DNA of 64,000 nt from Bacteroidales bacterium UBA1794 (GTDB lineage Bacteria; Bacteroidota; Bacteroidia; Bacteroidales; Bacteroidaceae), in the NCBI GenBank assembly GCA_002315435.1, contig DCFW01000038.1, positions 1 through 64,000 of the forward strand, in the 5' to 3' direction. This document shows, piece by piece, positions 18,725-27,916 of this stretch (position 1 is the stretch's first letter; each line of letters starts with the position of its first letter). The notes under the pieces are model-generated. The model searched no databases and was not told the origin of the DNA. It saw only the letters and a list, made by a program, of their open reading frames with translations. The position numbers and the translations under genes were made by a program.

Positions 18725-19941
18725 GTTTCAAAGGGTATTATCAAAATTACACTAAATTGATTATCTTTTTTCACAATATCAAGTGAATAATTCTCTTTAT
18801 AAATTAAATCAAGGCGCTTGCGTGTATTTTCAATACCAATGCCACCTTCCTCTTTCACCGTTTCTTTAAAGCAACTGTTTAAAACAGAAAAGTAAACATT
18901 GTCGATCCCTGGTTTAATTGATATATGTATGAACGAAGGATGCTGATAACTGACTCCGTGCTTAAATGCATTTTCTACAAACGAAACAGAAAGCATCGGT
19001 GGTATCAGTACATCCGGAACATCTTCCGGAATATCAAGTTTTAAATCCAACTCGTCTGTATAACGAATACTCATTAAAGCTACATAACTACGCAAGAAAT
19101 CAAGCTCACGTTTCAATGGTAGCTTTTCGCTATTGCTTTCATAAAGTACATACCTCATCAATTTCGACAACTCAATCAAAACTTCTTTGGCTTGCTCTGT
19201 ATCAACATCAATCAACGCATGAATATTATTCAACGTATTCATAAAGAAATGCGGATTAATCTGATCTTTTAAATTCACAAGTTGAGTTCGAAGGTTTTCT
19301 TTCTCCATCTCTTTCAACTGCCGCTCATCCCGAACTGATTTGAAAAGCAACTTCACTGCAATATTACATCCCAAAATCAATAAAGCCAACATCGCGTTTC
19401 CCCAAAATGGGACAAAAAGAGGATGAGGTTCCCAAAAACCTCGAGGCGAAGGCTCATCTCTAAATTCATTAAATTTATCCATCCCCCCACGCTTAGGGAA
19501 TCTTTCGTCCATATCACTCAAAGGACGCAGTGACTGATTATCAATTTCTTGTCTACCAAAGCGCCATAATCGTTGATCTTTTTCTTGCTGATCAAAATCT
19601 TGATGATAAAGTCTTCGCATATCCATCAATTCAGGTGAAACATGGTCTTTCATCAAGACATGAAAGGAAACAAACATCAGACAAACGATGGTCAACAATG
19701 TCAGCACGTAGTACATCCATTTATGGTATTTACGTACTAGTAAAGGAAACAGGAAATAGTTATTTAACAGAAACAACAAAATGAATGGGCACATTTTTAT
19801 CCATGAATGGTACACAATCGTCCATCGGAAAATGCGAAAATGCATGTAATCATAATTAAGAACAGGCATTAAAATAACAATAGCCCATATTATCAGATAT
19901 ATGCCATTTTCTAAATATGTTTGCGCCCTCTCACGTGTCAT
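18721..19941 (-). CDS. Sensor histidine kinase, LytS/YehU-like (His_kinase PF06580 type)
   Basis: The 406-residue protein has four membrane helices (about 12-30, 43-65, 75-97 and 181-203), with a polar loop of about 80 residues between the third and fourth. A cytoplasmic H-box follows, LKDQINPHFFMNTLNNIHALI without the rigid HisKA dimer type, and then an HATPase domain (VENAFKHG N-box, GIGIENTRKRL G-box). It partners with the overlapping LytTR regulator. The gene starts at an ATG at 19941, only 15 bp after the stop of the DUF2490 gene, so the three may be co-transcribed. The signal is unknown. Confidence 0.9.
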   Translation of the reverse strand: MTRERAQTYLENGIYLIIWAIVILMPVLNYDYMHFRIFRWTIVYHSWIKMCPFILLFLLNNYFLFPLLVRKYHKWMYYVLTLLTIVCLMFVSFHVLMKDHVSPELMDMRRLYHQDFDQQEKDQRLWRFGRQEIDNQSLRPLSDMDERFPKRGGMDKFNEFRDEPSPRGFWEPHPLFVPFWGNAMLALLILGCNIAVKLLFKSVRDERQLKEMEKENLRTQLVNLKDQINPHFFMNTLNNIHALIDVDTEQAKEVLIELSKLMRYVLYESNSEKLPLKRELDFLRSYVALMSIRYTDELDLKLDIPEDVPDVLIPPMLSVSFVENAFKHGVSYQHPSFIHISIKPGIDNVYFSVLNSCFKETVKEEGGIGIENTRKRLDLIYKENYSLDIVKKDNQFSVILIIPFET

Positions 19942-19956
19942 GTGCTACGGCACAAA

Positions 19957-20691
19957 TTAAAAACTCAAAGAATACTTAATGCCTATATAATGGCGGCCAT
20001 CATAACTACCGTTCTCAATATCATATTTCCATTCCAAATGTTTATCCAAAAAAGCATCATAACGATAATAGATCTTCACATTACTATGTTTACTCAAACG
20101 CATATTGGTACCTAATTGAAAACGCAACTTCTCCGTATCGTTATTTGAAGGATTGTTCAATGGATTAAATGCCTCAAGACTAGCAAACGGTTGCCATTTC
20201 TTGTCCATACTATAGTCTGCTTCCAAACGACTACGCAAAACTCTTTGAGGATTAATGCGATTTCGAGTTACTCTTGTTACGACTCCGTCGGTATAGGTCT
20301 GTTGATAAGTTTCTCTTAAAGAAAATAACCACTTATCACGTTGAATATGTCCATCCAAATAGACTCCCCAACGATCGCGTTTTTCCCATCCTGTATTGGT
20401 AGCATTATCGCTACCTGTCCGGTGGAAATTTACTCTGTCATAGGCACCACCCGCCGTGAAATAAGTATTCAACTTGTAATCCAATCCCACCGTTGTAGTG
20501 AAACGCTCAGGTGAGCCAAAATTCTCACGAGTTCGCCATTCTCCTTGGACTGAAAGATTTATTTTTTTACCAATATTCTTATTAAATTCAGCCCCGACAA
20601 TAGAACCGATATCTTGTTGTGCTTTTGCCCCAAGAGGGAAAATTAAAAGAGAGACCAAAGCCAGCACGACCGACAAATTTATCCTTTTCAT
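19957..20691 (-). CDS. DUF2490 outer-membrane beta-barrel protein
   Basis: The 244-residue protein has a signal peptide cleaved after about LGAKA (residue 24). The mature chain alternates polar and aromatic residues in short strands (YFTAGGAYDRVNF, KWLFSLRETYQQTY, VKIYYRYDAFLDK) and ends in a C-terminal aromatic (YSLSF), the usual barrel end signal. It matches DUF2490, whose function is unknown. It precedes a LytS/LytR-like pair with 15 bp spacing, so the regulator pair may be expressed with it. A TACTTTTG element at 20740-20747 is a likely promoter. Confidence 0.8.
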   Translation of the reverse strand: MKRINLSVVLALVSLLIFPLGAKAQQDIGSIVGAEFNKNIGKKINLSVQGEWRTRENFGSPERFTTTVGLDYKLNTYFTAGGAYDRVNFHRTGSDNATNTGWEKRDRWGVYLDGHIQRDKWLFSLRETYQQTYTDGVVTRVTRNRINPQRVLRSRLEADYSMDKKWQPFASLEAFNPLNNPSNNDTEKLRFQLGTNMRLSKHSNVKIYYRYDAFLDKHLEWKYDIENGSYDGRHYIGIKYSLSF

Positions 20692-21187
20692 TAGTATAAA
20701 TATTTTATGTGATACAATTTTTTAAGTGATATAATAAGGCAAAAGTATAAAATAATATTCAATAACTACAAATCATTCGTCTACTTTAGGCAAATTTGTC
20801 AATTAATGAGCATAATTACCATACAAGAAGACTAAAAGACAGAGACTTATCATTTCACAACTGTCCTCTTACATAACGAATGGATTCACGGTCTACTATG
20901 AACACATGGAATCCTATAGACTTCATCCAGAGGAATGAATGCTATTTAAAAATTGGGTTGTATCACTACAGAATAATTTTTATGAAGAGAAATAAATTGC
21001 TAAGAAGAATACATATAATGAAAGATGCAGTATTCAAGAAACATTGAGTTCTTTAATGCTGCATCTTCATCATGAATGAGAAAGAAATAATCAGATATAC
21101 CCAATTAGTAATCTAATTAACGAGATTCCCAGGAAAATATAATAAAATAAGGCTAGAGTACGTTTAAATATTTTTAATAAGATTTTT
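20692..21187. other. Noncoding interval with one long hairpin
   Basis: No convincing gene is seen here. The promoter element of the DUF2490 gene is at 20740-20747. A 49-codon frame at 20898-21047 has no support. The notable element is a hairpin at 21024-21065: outer arms GATGCAG/CTGCATC, then AAGAA/TTCTT around a 7-nt loop. It lacks a T run on either side, so it is not a standard terminator. It might be part of a small RNA or of a 3-prime region of the sigma-54 transcript. Confidence 0.45.
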
Positions 21188-21222
21188 CATAATTTGCTCC
21201 TCACTTTAAGGAACAAATTATG
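21188..21222 (-). terminator. Hairpin at the 3-prime end of the small exported-protein gene
   Basis: CATAATTTG (21188-21196) pairs with CAAATTATG (21214-21222), with an inner TCCT/AGGA stem. It lies six bases after the stop on the minus strand. No T run follows, so it may be an mRNA-stabilising hairpin instead of a terminator. Confidence 0.5.
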
Positions 21223-21227
21223 GAAAC

Positions 21228-21431
21228 TTATTTCTTTTTGGTAGAATCCGGTGGAGTCTCAACTGGTATTTTTGCTGTATCACCAGGCACTACACTATCA
21301 GTTCTATTTACTTTATTTCCGTCAAGAGTACTATTTGTACATTTTGCAACATTTGCGACATTTGCATGTATCAAGGCTGAGCCTCCACAAGCAAAGACAA
21401 ATAATCCGACAATAAAAAATAACTTTTTCAT
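21228..21431 (-). CDS. Small exported protein of unknown function
   Basis: The 67-residue protein has a signal peptide (hydrophobic residues about 4-20, then ALIHA), leaving roughly 40 mature residues. Cysteines lie at 15, inside the signal region, and at 31. The tail is polar (NRTDSVVPGDTAKIPVETPP) and ends DSTKKK. No family is recognised. The strand choice rests on the signal peptide, the hairpin after its stop and the sigma-54 promoter in the right orientation; the overlapping plus-strand frame at 21220-21447 is not supported. The gene lies between the DUF2490 gene and an NtrC-type regulator, which is its likely activator. Confidence 0.7.
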   Translation of the reverse strand: MKKLFFIVGLFVFACGGSALIHANVANVAKCTNSTLDGNKVNRTDSVVPGDTAKIPVETPPDSTKKK

Positions 21432-21484
21432 AACTTATTATTTTTAATATTAATATTCAAGTTGTTGTCTTACCATAAGTATAA

Positions 21485-21501
21485 AGCAAGTTACATACCA
21501 A
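21485..21501 (-). promoter_or_regulatory. Sigma-54 promoter of the small exported-protein gene
   Basis: The minus strand reads TTGGTATGTAACTTGCT. This has the invariant GG (21498-21499) and GC (21486-21487) separated by 10 bp, and matches TTGGYAYRnnnnTTGCW. Transcription should start near 21474, about 43 bp before the ATG at 21431. An NtrC-type activator is encoded immediately upstream. Confidence 0.7.
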
Positions 21502-21566
21502 AGTGGCACGATGGTCATTATCAACTACAAATCAGACAGTTACAAAACAAGGGAAGGAATGGTATT

Positions 21567-21616
21567 GTGGAAAAGTGTAGAAAAAGTTGTACAAAGTGTG
21601 GAATGATTCCACACTT
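21567..21616 (-). promoter_or_regulatory. Candidate enhancer for the NtrC-type regulator, with a perfect palindrome
   Basis: A perfect 23-bp palindrome at 21594-21616 has arms AAGTGTGGAAT and ATTCCACACTT around one base. Related half-sites GTGGAA (21567) and GTGTAGAA (21575) precede it. The palindrome centre is about 130 bp upstream of the predicted sigma-54 start, a usual enhancer distance. It also lies 14 bp after the regulator stop, so it could serve as a 3-prime hairpin. Confidence 0.6.
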
Positions 21617-21629
21617 ATAAAGTAAATGA

Positions 21630-22955
21630 TCAATATTTTATCTCGTACTGATTGAGTTTATTGTATAAAGTCTTTCGATCTATCCCCAATAAATGAGCTG
21701 CTTTGCTCTTATTCTGATGAGTTTGATGAAGGGCTTTCAATATTCGCTCCTTCTCATCGTCATGGTCATACAATAATAGATCCTGCGGTTTACTGTTGTC
21801 TTGGGTCAATTCATCCGATAATTCCAACGGAGATATGTATTGGGATGTAACCAATAAGGTTGCACGTTTAATTACATTATTCATTTGACGGAGATTTCCC
21901 GGCCATGCGTAATGATTTATTAAATCCAATGCTTCTGCAGTGAAGCCGATTACATGCTTGTCCAATTCTTCATTTGCTCTATCCAGGAAGAAATTGGCAA
22001 ATAACAGAATATCACCATCACGCTCTTTCAAGTCCGGCACTTTCAATGTGAATTCATTTATTCGATGATACAAATCTTCCCGAAATGTACCCTTGGCTAT
22101 TGCTTCTTCCAAATTTTCATTCGTTGCAGCAATTAAACGAATATCTACATCATACTCTTTAGTAGAGCCGATTTGCTTTATCCGCCTTTCCTGCAATGCA
22201 CGTAGCAATTGAATCTGAACTTCATAACCTAGATTTCCTATTTCATCTAAGAACAATGTTCCTCCATTTGCATCCTGAAATGCACCGATTTTATCAGTCA
22301 AAGCCCCGGTGAAAGAACCTTTTATATGTCCAAAAAACTCTGAAGCGGCCAATTCCTTCGGTATGGCACCACAATCTATTGCAATAAAAGGACTGTCTGC
22401 ACGCTTGCTTTTTAAATGTACCTCATGAGCGATGTGTTCTTTGCCTGTGCCACTACCTCCTATAATCAGCACAGACATGTTTGTTGGCGACACTAAATTG
22501 ATATAGTTATTCAATTGATGTGCTGCATCACTTTCACCCATCATATAGGCCTTTTGATAAACTTGCTCTTCAACTTTCCGTATCGGCTCTTGAATGGTTG
22601 AATTTATAGATTCATTTATTTTGCTCAGCAACACATCAGGATTCACAGGTTTTGCCACATAATCCTTCGCACCCAGTTTCATGGATTGCACAGCCGATTG
22701 TATATCAGCATAACTCGTCATAATGATAAGTGGCATCGACAAATGAGAATGTTTCATCCACTCCAGCAACACCGTTCCGTCTGCATCAGGTAATCGCATG
22801 TCCGATAAAATAAGATCCACTGTATCTTCCTCAAGAAACTTCTTAGCTCGTGCTATATTACTTACCGTAACCACATCAAAACCCATTTTGATGAGCCACG
22901 ATTTTAAAATCAAGCTATAAGTTATATCATCTTCGATAATTAAAAGCTTCTTCAT
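21630..22955 (-). CDS. NtrC-family sigma-54-dependent response regulator
   Basis: The 441-residue protein has a receiver (1 to about 120; Asp52 in LILSDMRLPDADG). A sigma-54-interacting AAA+ domain follows (about 140-370), with Walker A IGGSGTGKEHIA, the sigma-54 contact loop GSFTGALTDKIGAF and Walker B GGTLFLDEIGNL. A Fis-type helix-turn-helix lies at the C-terminus (about 405-438; KAAHLLGIDRKTLYNKLNQYE). It activates sigma-54 RNA polymerase from distant sites. The hybrid kinase lies 76 bp upstream and is the likely partner. A sigma-54 promoter lies downstream at 21485-21501. Confidence 0.95.
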   Translation of the reverse strand: MKKLLIIEDDITYSLILKSWLIKMGFDVVTVSNIARAKKFLEEDTVDLILSDMRLPDADGTVLLEWMKHSHLSMPLIIMTSYADIQSAVQSMKLGAKDYVAKPVNPDVLLSKINESINSTIQEPIRKVEEQVYQKAYMMGESDAAHQLNNYINLVSPTNMSVLIIGGSGTGKEHIAHEVHLKSKRADSPFIAIDCGAIPKELAASEFFGHIKGSFTGALTDKIGAFQDANGGTLFLDEIGNLGYEVQIQLLRALQERRIKQIGSTKEYDVDIRLIAATNENLEEAIAKGTFREDLYHRINEFTLKVPDLKERDGDILLFANFFLDRANEELDKHVIGFTAEALDLINHYAWPGNLRQMNNVIKRATLLVTSQYISPLELSDELTQDNSKPQDLLLYDHDDEKERILKALHQTHQNKSKAAHLLGIDRKTLYNKLNQYEIKY

Positions 22956-23031
22956 ACAATGACTGTTATTAATAATCCAACAAAGTTATAAAATATTAAG
23001 ACAAACAGGAAAGGAACACACCTAAGAGATG

Positions 23032-25428
23032 TTAAGACAACTTTCGCTGCACCTCTATTATCGATCGATTTATAACCTCTAAAACTTGACGAGCTTTCTG
23101 CTCGGTCTGTTCATCAAAAGGTCTGGACTTCTGTACCTCCAGCCACTTCATTTCATTCAAACAACTTTGGGCCTGAATCATTGTGAAAACTGGCAACATT
23201 TTGTGCGACAAAAAGCCTAACATACTAACATCCATGTGGTCTAAAGCTGATTGAAAAGAGTCTTTGTTTTTAGAAGTTTCTTCTATAAATGTTTCCCATA
23301 TCTTAGTAGATATTGCATCGTCATCACCTGATAATGAAGTCAAGCCACTCACATCTATACCTAAACTATTCTGAGAGACAATCTCTAATAATTCATTAAC
23401 GGTAAAAGGCTTATGCAAGCAACCGGAAAATCCCAGAGCTTTTAATTCTGAGTCAGATACTTCCGACCGTGCCGTTACGGCTATAACCGGAATGAATTTG
23501 GCTTGCTCAATGGCAGATTTGCGCAATTTGTGTAACAAATCAATCCCATTAATAGTGGGCATTTGCAGATCGGTAAGCAAAAGATCAAAAGAATGATGCT
23601 GCAATTCATCCAATATCTCATTATACTCCAAATGTCCTACAGCAAAGATGCCTTTACTTTTCAGCATTTCTACTGTCATATCCATCTGAATACGATCGTC
23701 ATCAATCAACAAGATATTCAGACTTGTATCGTTCGTTTTCTCTTCAGTCTGTTTCTTATTCTCCTCCAAAGAAACGGGTATCAAAACAATAAAAGAACTT
23801 CCACTACCTTTTTCACTCTGCACGGAAATCGATCCACTTAACAAACTCACCATTTTCTTGGTAATACTCAATCCTAAGCCAAAGCCTTCTTCCCCCTGAG
23901 CATTACTCAAACGAGTAAATTCTTCAAATATTTTATTCTGATCTTGCTCAGGCAATCCACAACCTGTATCCATCACTTTTATTCGCAACCTATTCTCTAA
24001 ATATTGTGCCATAATAGTAACGCCACCTTTTGAAGTAAATTTTAAAGCATTAGAGACTAAATTATTTACAATTTGCCTAATGCGTAAGGGATCTCCTGAG
24101 AAAATTCGGTCAAGAGTTGAATCAATCGCTACCGACAGTTTTAGTCCCTTTCTTTCAGCTTGGGGCAAAAAGCTTAGTTCTATTTCATGAAAAAGTTCAA
24201 AAGGATTAAATGAAATATTATTCACCTCCATTTTATTCGCATCCAACCGGTGAAAATCAAGCAAATCATTAACCAACTGCAATAGATGATCCGAAGAACT
24301 TTTCATATTCTTCAGATATTCAGAAGAACGCTCGTCAGTGGTTATTCTTAACAATAAATCCGTATACCCAAGAATGGATCCCAGAGGTGCCTTAAAATCA
24401 TGAGTAATGGTAAGCATTAATTTTTCCCGTGTTAGCATCAAGCGTTCTGCACGTAAGCGTGCCTCTTCCAACTCACGGCGATACCGATTGTTACGGGAAA
24501 GATCTCTTAAAATGATAATCAATAAAACAAAGAACAAAACCAGAGAGAAAGTGGTTATCACTATCAAGGTTCTAATCGAAGACTTTTTTGTACTTGTCTG
24601 ACTGGCGATAATCATCATATTCCTTTTTTCATCTTCACGCTCAAAATCTTCCAATATTTGGTTCACTCTATCCGTAATCACATTGTTCTCTGCTTTGAGA
24701 GAGAATAAAAGTGCATTCACCTTGCCATTATCCCAACTTCGTTTATTCTTTACAGTCGTTTCTATTTCATGTACGATTGATGGAACAGTTTTAGTTGGGT
24801 CATATGGCCGTAGAATAGTGTCAGACTTAAATACACGCGATTCCTTGATCACCTTTTTATCATCTTTAGAAGGTACAAACACCTCAGCCAGACGCTTAAA
24901 GAAGCCCTTTTTATGAGAATTATCTATCACTGAATCCCGCTGGACAATGACTTTATTATACACATGCTTCTGAGGAACTACTTTGTAATGGTGTCTTAAT
25001 ATCCTGCTATAATTTACATCACCTGTTTGCGATTCTCTTATAGCCTCACTCAATTTATCTGTATTATCCTGCTTTACAACCAATAATCCGGAAACACTGT
25101 CAATTCGATCTATTTGTGACTGTGAGACGGAATAACTGCGAAGTACTCGTAAAGACTTTATCAAATCTGCCATTAAATATTGATAATGGGTATTGTCGTC
25201 AACTTTTCCAAGAAGAAAAGATTGCCAAGAAGCTTCACTTTGGTATAATAATGAAAGAGTTTTGTTGATGGTACGCCGTCTCATCACAACTTCATGCTCA
25301 TAATTATCAGCTGTTATCAAATGTTCATAATCACGCTGAATGAAAAATAAAGATAAAAGCAAAGCCACTAAACAGAATAGATACCCTAGTGTTACTTTCA
25401 CTTTAATATGTCTATCACTTTTATTCAT
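23032..25428 (-). CDS. Hybrid sensor histidine kinase with receiver and Hpt-like end
   Basis: The 798-residue protein is membrane-anchored by helices at about 10-28 and 285-308, with a roughly 250-residue periplasmic sensor between them. HisKA (ITHDFKAPLGSILGY, His about 340), HATPase (NLVSNALKF; GFGLGLSITKKM) and a receiver (LLLIDDDRIQ; phospho-Asp in LLLTDLQMPTING) follow. A helical C-terminal region (about 690-798) has a candidate phosphotransfer His in GFLSHKMLP. The predicted path is His-Asp-Hpt to the NtrC-type regulator encoded next. The Hpt assignment is a guess from position and helicity. The ligand is unknown. Confidence 0.9.
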   Translation of the reverse strand: MNKSDRHIKVKVTLGYLFCLVALLLSLFFIQRDYEHLITADNYEHEVVMRRRTINKTLSLLYQSEASWQSFLLGKVDDNTHYQYLMADLIKSLRVLRSYSVSQSQIDRIDSVSGLLVVKQDNTDKLSEAIRESQTGDVNYSRILRHHYKVVPQKHVYNKVIVQRDSVIDNSHKKGFFKRLAEVFVPSKDDKKVIKESRVFKSDTILRPYDPTKTVPSIVHEIETTVKNKRSWDNGKVNALLFSLKAENNVITDRVNQILEDFEREDEKRNMMIIASQTSTKKSSIRTLIVITTFSLVLFFVLLIIILRDLSRNNRYRRELEEARLRAERLMLTREKLMLTITHDFKAPLGSILGYTDLLLRITTDERSSEYLKNMKSSSDHLLQLVNDLLDFHRLDANKMEVNNISFNPFELFHEIELSFLPQAERKGLKLSVAIDSTLDRIFSGDPLRIRQIVNNLVSNALKFTSKGGVTIMAQYLENRLRIKVMDTGCGLPEQDQNKIFEEFTRLSNAQGEEGFGLGLSITKKMVSLLSGSISVQSEKGSGSSFIVLIPVSLEENKKQTEEKTNDTSLNILLIDDDRIQMDMTVEMLKSKGIFAVGHLEYNEILDELQHHSFDLLLTDLQMPTINGIDLLHKLRKSAIEQAKFIPVIAVTARSEVSDSELKALGFSGCLHKPFTVNELLEIVSQNSLGIDVSGLTSLSGDDDAISTKIWETFIEETSKNKDSFQSALDHMDVSMLGFLSHKMLPVFTMIQAQSCLNEMKWLEVQKSRPFDEQTEQKARQVLEVINRSIIEVQRKLS

Positions 25429-25612
25429 ATCAAATATTAATCCAATCCCTTAAGCTTCAAAGGTATAACAACTTAAAATGATATCCAAACACATGAACGA
25501 ATTGTATAAAAAAATTTTGATAGAAAAACAATCTATAAAATGTGATCTTCACATAAATACAGATTCATTCTTTTATGTACTTTTACGTCTATAATTCTAA
25601 TTCAAGAAAGAT

Positions 25613-26284
25613 ATGAAAAGTGTAAAGGAACAATTTGATCAGATTTCAAAAAAATATGATAGCCAACGCCGTGTACTTATTCCCTGCTATGATGATTTCT
25701 ACGGCATCGGCGTAGAATGGCTTCACGTCAATACGTCTACCCCTAAGATTCTCGATTTGGGAGCCGGAACAGGTATATTTTCACAATTCGTATTAGAGAA
25801 ATATCCACAAGCGGATATTACACTGTTAGATTTTTCAGAGCAAATGCTGAGTGTGGCACGAGAGCGTTTTAAAGACATTAAGAATGTATCTTTTCAAGTT
25901 GCAGATATGATGAGTTTCGAACCGCAACAAAAATACGATGCCGTTATTTCTTCCCTCGCAATTCATCACCTGACTGACGAAGATAAACAAAAACTATTCA
26001 AGAAAATACATGGCATGCTAAATGATGGCGGATTCTTCGTAAATGCAGAACAAGTAAAAGGTACAACCGATTATATTCACTCATTTTACACTCAAAGAAG
26101 GCACCACAGACTTGAGAATTCAGAACTAAGCAAGGAATCAGTGGAGGCATCTTACGAACGTAACAAATTGGATAAATGCGCCTCTGTTTCACAACAATTG
26201 ACTTGGCTGAAAGAGGTCGGATTCAATGAAGTTGACTGCCCATTCAAATACTATATATTTGCTGTACTTTGGGGAATGAAATAA
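25613..26284 (+). CDS. SAM-dependent methyltransferase, class I
   Basis: The 223-residue protein has a Rossmann-like methyltransferase fold. Motif I is ILDLGAGTGIFS (about 46-57), motif II LLDFSEQMLSVARERF, the motif III region YDAVISSLAIHHL, and a later GGFFVNAEQ strand. SAM-binding residues look intact. The substrate is not evident from the sequence. An ATG at 25613 follows an A/T-rich leader without a clear ribosome site. The next gene on the same strand is an AraC regulator 141 bp downstream, and no operon link is obvious. Confidence 0.85.
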   Translation: MKSVKEQFDQISKKYDSQRRVLIPCYDDFYGIGVEWLHVNTSTPKILDLGAGTGIFSQFVLEKYPQADITLLDFSEQMLSVARERFKDIKNVSFQVADMMSFEPQQKYDAVISSLAIHHLTDEDKQKLFKKIHGMLNDGGFFVNAEQVKGTTDYIHSFYTQRRHHRLENSELSKESVEASYERNKLDKCASVSQQLTWLKEVGFNEVDCPFKYYIFAVLWGMK

Positions 26285-26425
26285 ACACTTCATTACTATA
26301 AGTGATAGACAATGAATAAGTGATATAGATGTCAAAAACAGACTTATGGAACATTATTACCATCAATTAGAGTGCAAGATACAGCCATCCATGGCATACC
26401 TTTGCTGCCGTAAATAATAAAGTTT

Positions 26426-27241
26426 ATGGAAGCAAACATTACAGTAATAAAAGGTCCGGTTAACAGAATCAATAACAAGATTCACTTCAAAAAAGAATTT
26501 GTTACATTAGGTCTTTGCATCTCAGGTTCATGCGTGGCTTGTATCAATTATAACAAGTATGAAATGAACAGGCACGATCTCATCATGATAAATCCATGCA
26601 CCACATCACATATTGAAAGTGTATCGAATGATTTCGAAGGATATATCTTATCTATTGAGAAAAATTATTTTGAAGAAATAATCTTCAATAATATACCTGA
26701 ACTTGTAAACATACTAAACTTTATCCATGGAAATAAGGTTTTGCACTTAAACCATGAAGACTTTGATTTTCTTGCAAGAAGTTATGACTATACAGGGGCA
26801 TGTCTGAAGCAAAAAAAGCAAAAATTCTTCAAGGGTATAATCCTTCACCAACTGACTACTATTACATTGGGAATATTCAGTATGTTACCAATGGAACAAA
26901 GTTCAAATAAACAAATAAAAAGCAGGCAAGACGATATTGTAGAAAGATTCTTGATGACATTAAAAAATAATTTCCATCACGAACACAGAGTTGATTTTTA
27001 TGCCAAAGCACAATATGTTACTCCCAAATACTTGTCAACCGTCGTGAAAAAAGTAACCGGAGAAACCGTTAGCAATTGGATTAATAGGTTTATAACGATG
27101 GAAGCAAAAATGCAATTAAAATCTACAAGCAAGACTGTACAACAAATAGCCATTGGATTAAACTTCCCCAATCAATCGTTCTTCGGGAAATATTTTAAAA
27201 AGAATACGAACCAAACACCTTCTCAATATAGAAATGAATAA
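26426..27241 (+). CDS. AraC-family transcriptional regulator
   Basis: The 271-residue protein has an N-terminal cupin-like effector region (about 1-160) and a C-terminal double helix-turn-helix. The latter is visible at DFYAKAQYVTPKYLSTVVKKVTGE and the conserved second half TVQQIAIGLNFPNQSFFGKYFKK followed by GQTPSQYR-like TNQTPSQYRNE. The effector is unknown. A TACCTTTG element at 26397-26404 fits a promoter with a start near 26411. The gene ends 18 bp before the convergent C_GCAxxG_C_C gene, and a clear target gene is not identified. Confidence 0.9.
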   Translation: MEANITVIKGPVNRINNKIHFKKEFVTLGLCISGSCVACINYNKYEMNRHDLIMINPCTTSHIESVSNDFEGYILSIEKNYFEEIIFNNIPELVNILNFIHGNKVLHLNHEDFDFLARSYDYTGACLKQKKQKFFKGIILHQLTTITLGIFSMLPMEQSSNKQIKSRQDDIVERFLMTLKNNFHHEHRVDFYAKAQYVTPKYLSTVVKKVTGETVSNWINRFITMEAKMQLKSTSKTVQQIAIGLNFPNQSFFGKYFKKNTNQTPSQYRNE

Positions 27242-27259
27242 GAAAAAAAAGAGATTGAA

Positions 27260-27727
27260 TCAATATTCATGGGTTGAACGAGGGAATATAATCTTTTCAC
27301 AGATTAAAGTTGCACTACGAACATATTCGGCGCAACGGCAATTAAAAAGATTCATTTCTTTCACCTTCGCATACCCTTCTTGAGTGCTCATATCAATGCC
27401 TCCAAGCAAATCTTTACAGTAAATTGACCCATGCGCTTTGCAAAATTCTGTAATAAAATGTGTTGTGAGATCATATGTATATGATTTTTGGTCACGAGTA
27501 CCGTGCTCATCCATCCCATACTTAAGTCCTATCGCCATCAATGCACCGGCCACGGCCCCACACATTTCTTGACGATATGCGACTCCGGATCCAAAAGGTG
27601 TTGCGATTCTAAGACAATCACTTCTGCTTACTCCCAATTCTTCTGAAAAAACAGAAAGGACTGATTGAGCACAGTTATACTTATTACTGAAAGTTTCTAC
27701 CGCTTCTGTTGCTTTATCTTTTTGCAT
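27260..27727 (-). CDS. C_GCAxxG_C_C family protein
   Basis: The 155-residue protein starts at the ATG at 27727 (MQKDKATEAVETF); a TTG two codons upstream is less likely. It shows the family Cys pattern: a Cys in NKYNCAQSV, the motif MCGAVAGALMAIG (the GCAxxG equivalent), and Cys residues in CKAHG, CKDLLGG and NCRCAEYV. The conserved cysteines suggest redox or metal binding, but the biochemical role of this family is not established to my knowledge. It is probably monocistronic. Confidence 0.85.
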   Translation of the reverse strand: MQKDKATEAVETFSNKYNCAQSVLSVFSEELGVSRSDCLRIATPFGSGVAYRQEMCGAVAGALMAIGLKYGMDEHGTRDQKSYTYDLTTHFITEFCKAHGSIYCKDLLGGIDMSTQEGYAKVKEMNLFNCRCAEYVRSATLICEKIIFPRSTHEY

Positions 27728-27916
27728 ATGCAATTTTCTATTACATTATTGAAGGACAAAAATAAGTAAAAGTTTAAGAATAAACTCAGAAGATATTTCT
27801 TTTTATGCACTTGCTATTTCAAACCTTAACTAAAATGAGAAAAACATAAAAGCTTCAGAATAATCTGAACCAAAAGAACAATTGAGTGTTAAATTGAAAC
27901 GTAAAAAGAAGACATT

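Noticed and set aside
20898..21047. 49-codon plus-strand frame
   Set aside because: No promoter, ribosome site or recognisable sequence; it overlaps a hairpin and is not supported.
21220..21447. Plus-strand frame opposite the small exported-protein gene
   Set aside because: The minus-strand frame has a signal peptide, a 3-prime hairpin and a sigma-54 promoter in the right orientation, so this frame is a shadow.
21500..21520. Plus-strand TGGCACGATGGTCAT as a second sigma-54 promoter
   Set aside because: The -24 half is good but the -12 half lacks GC at the required distance.
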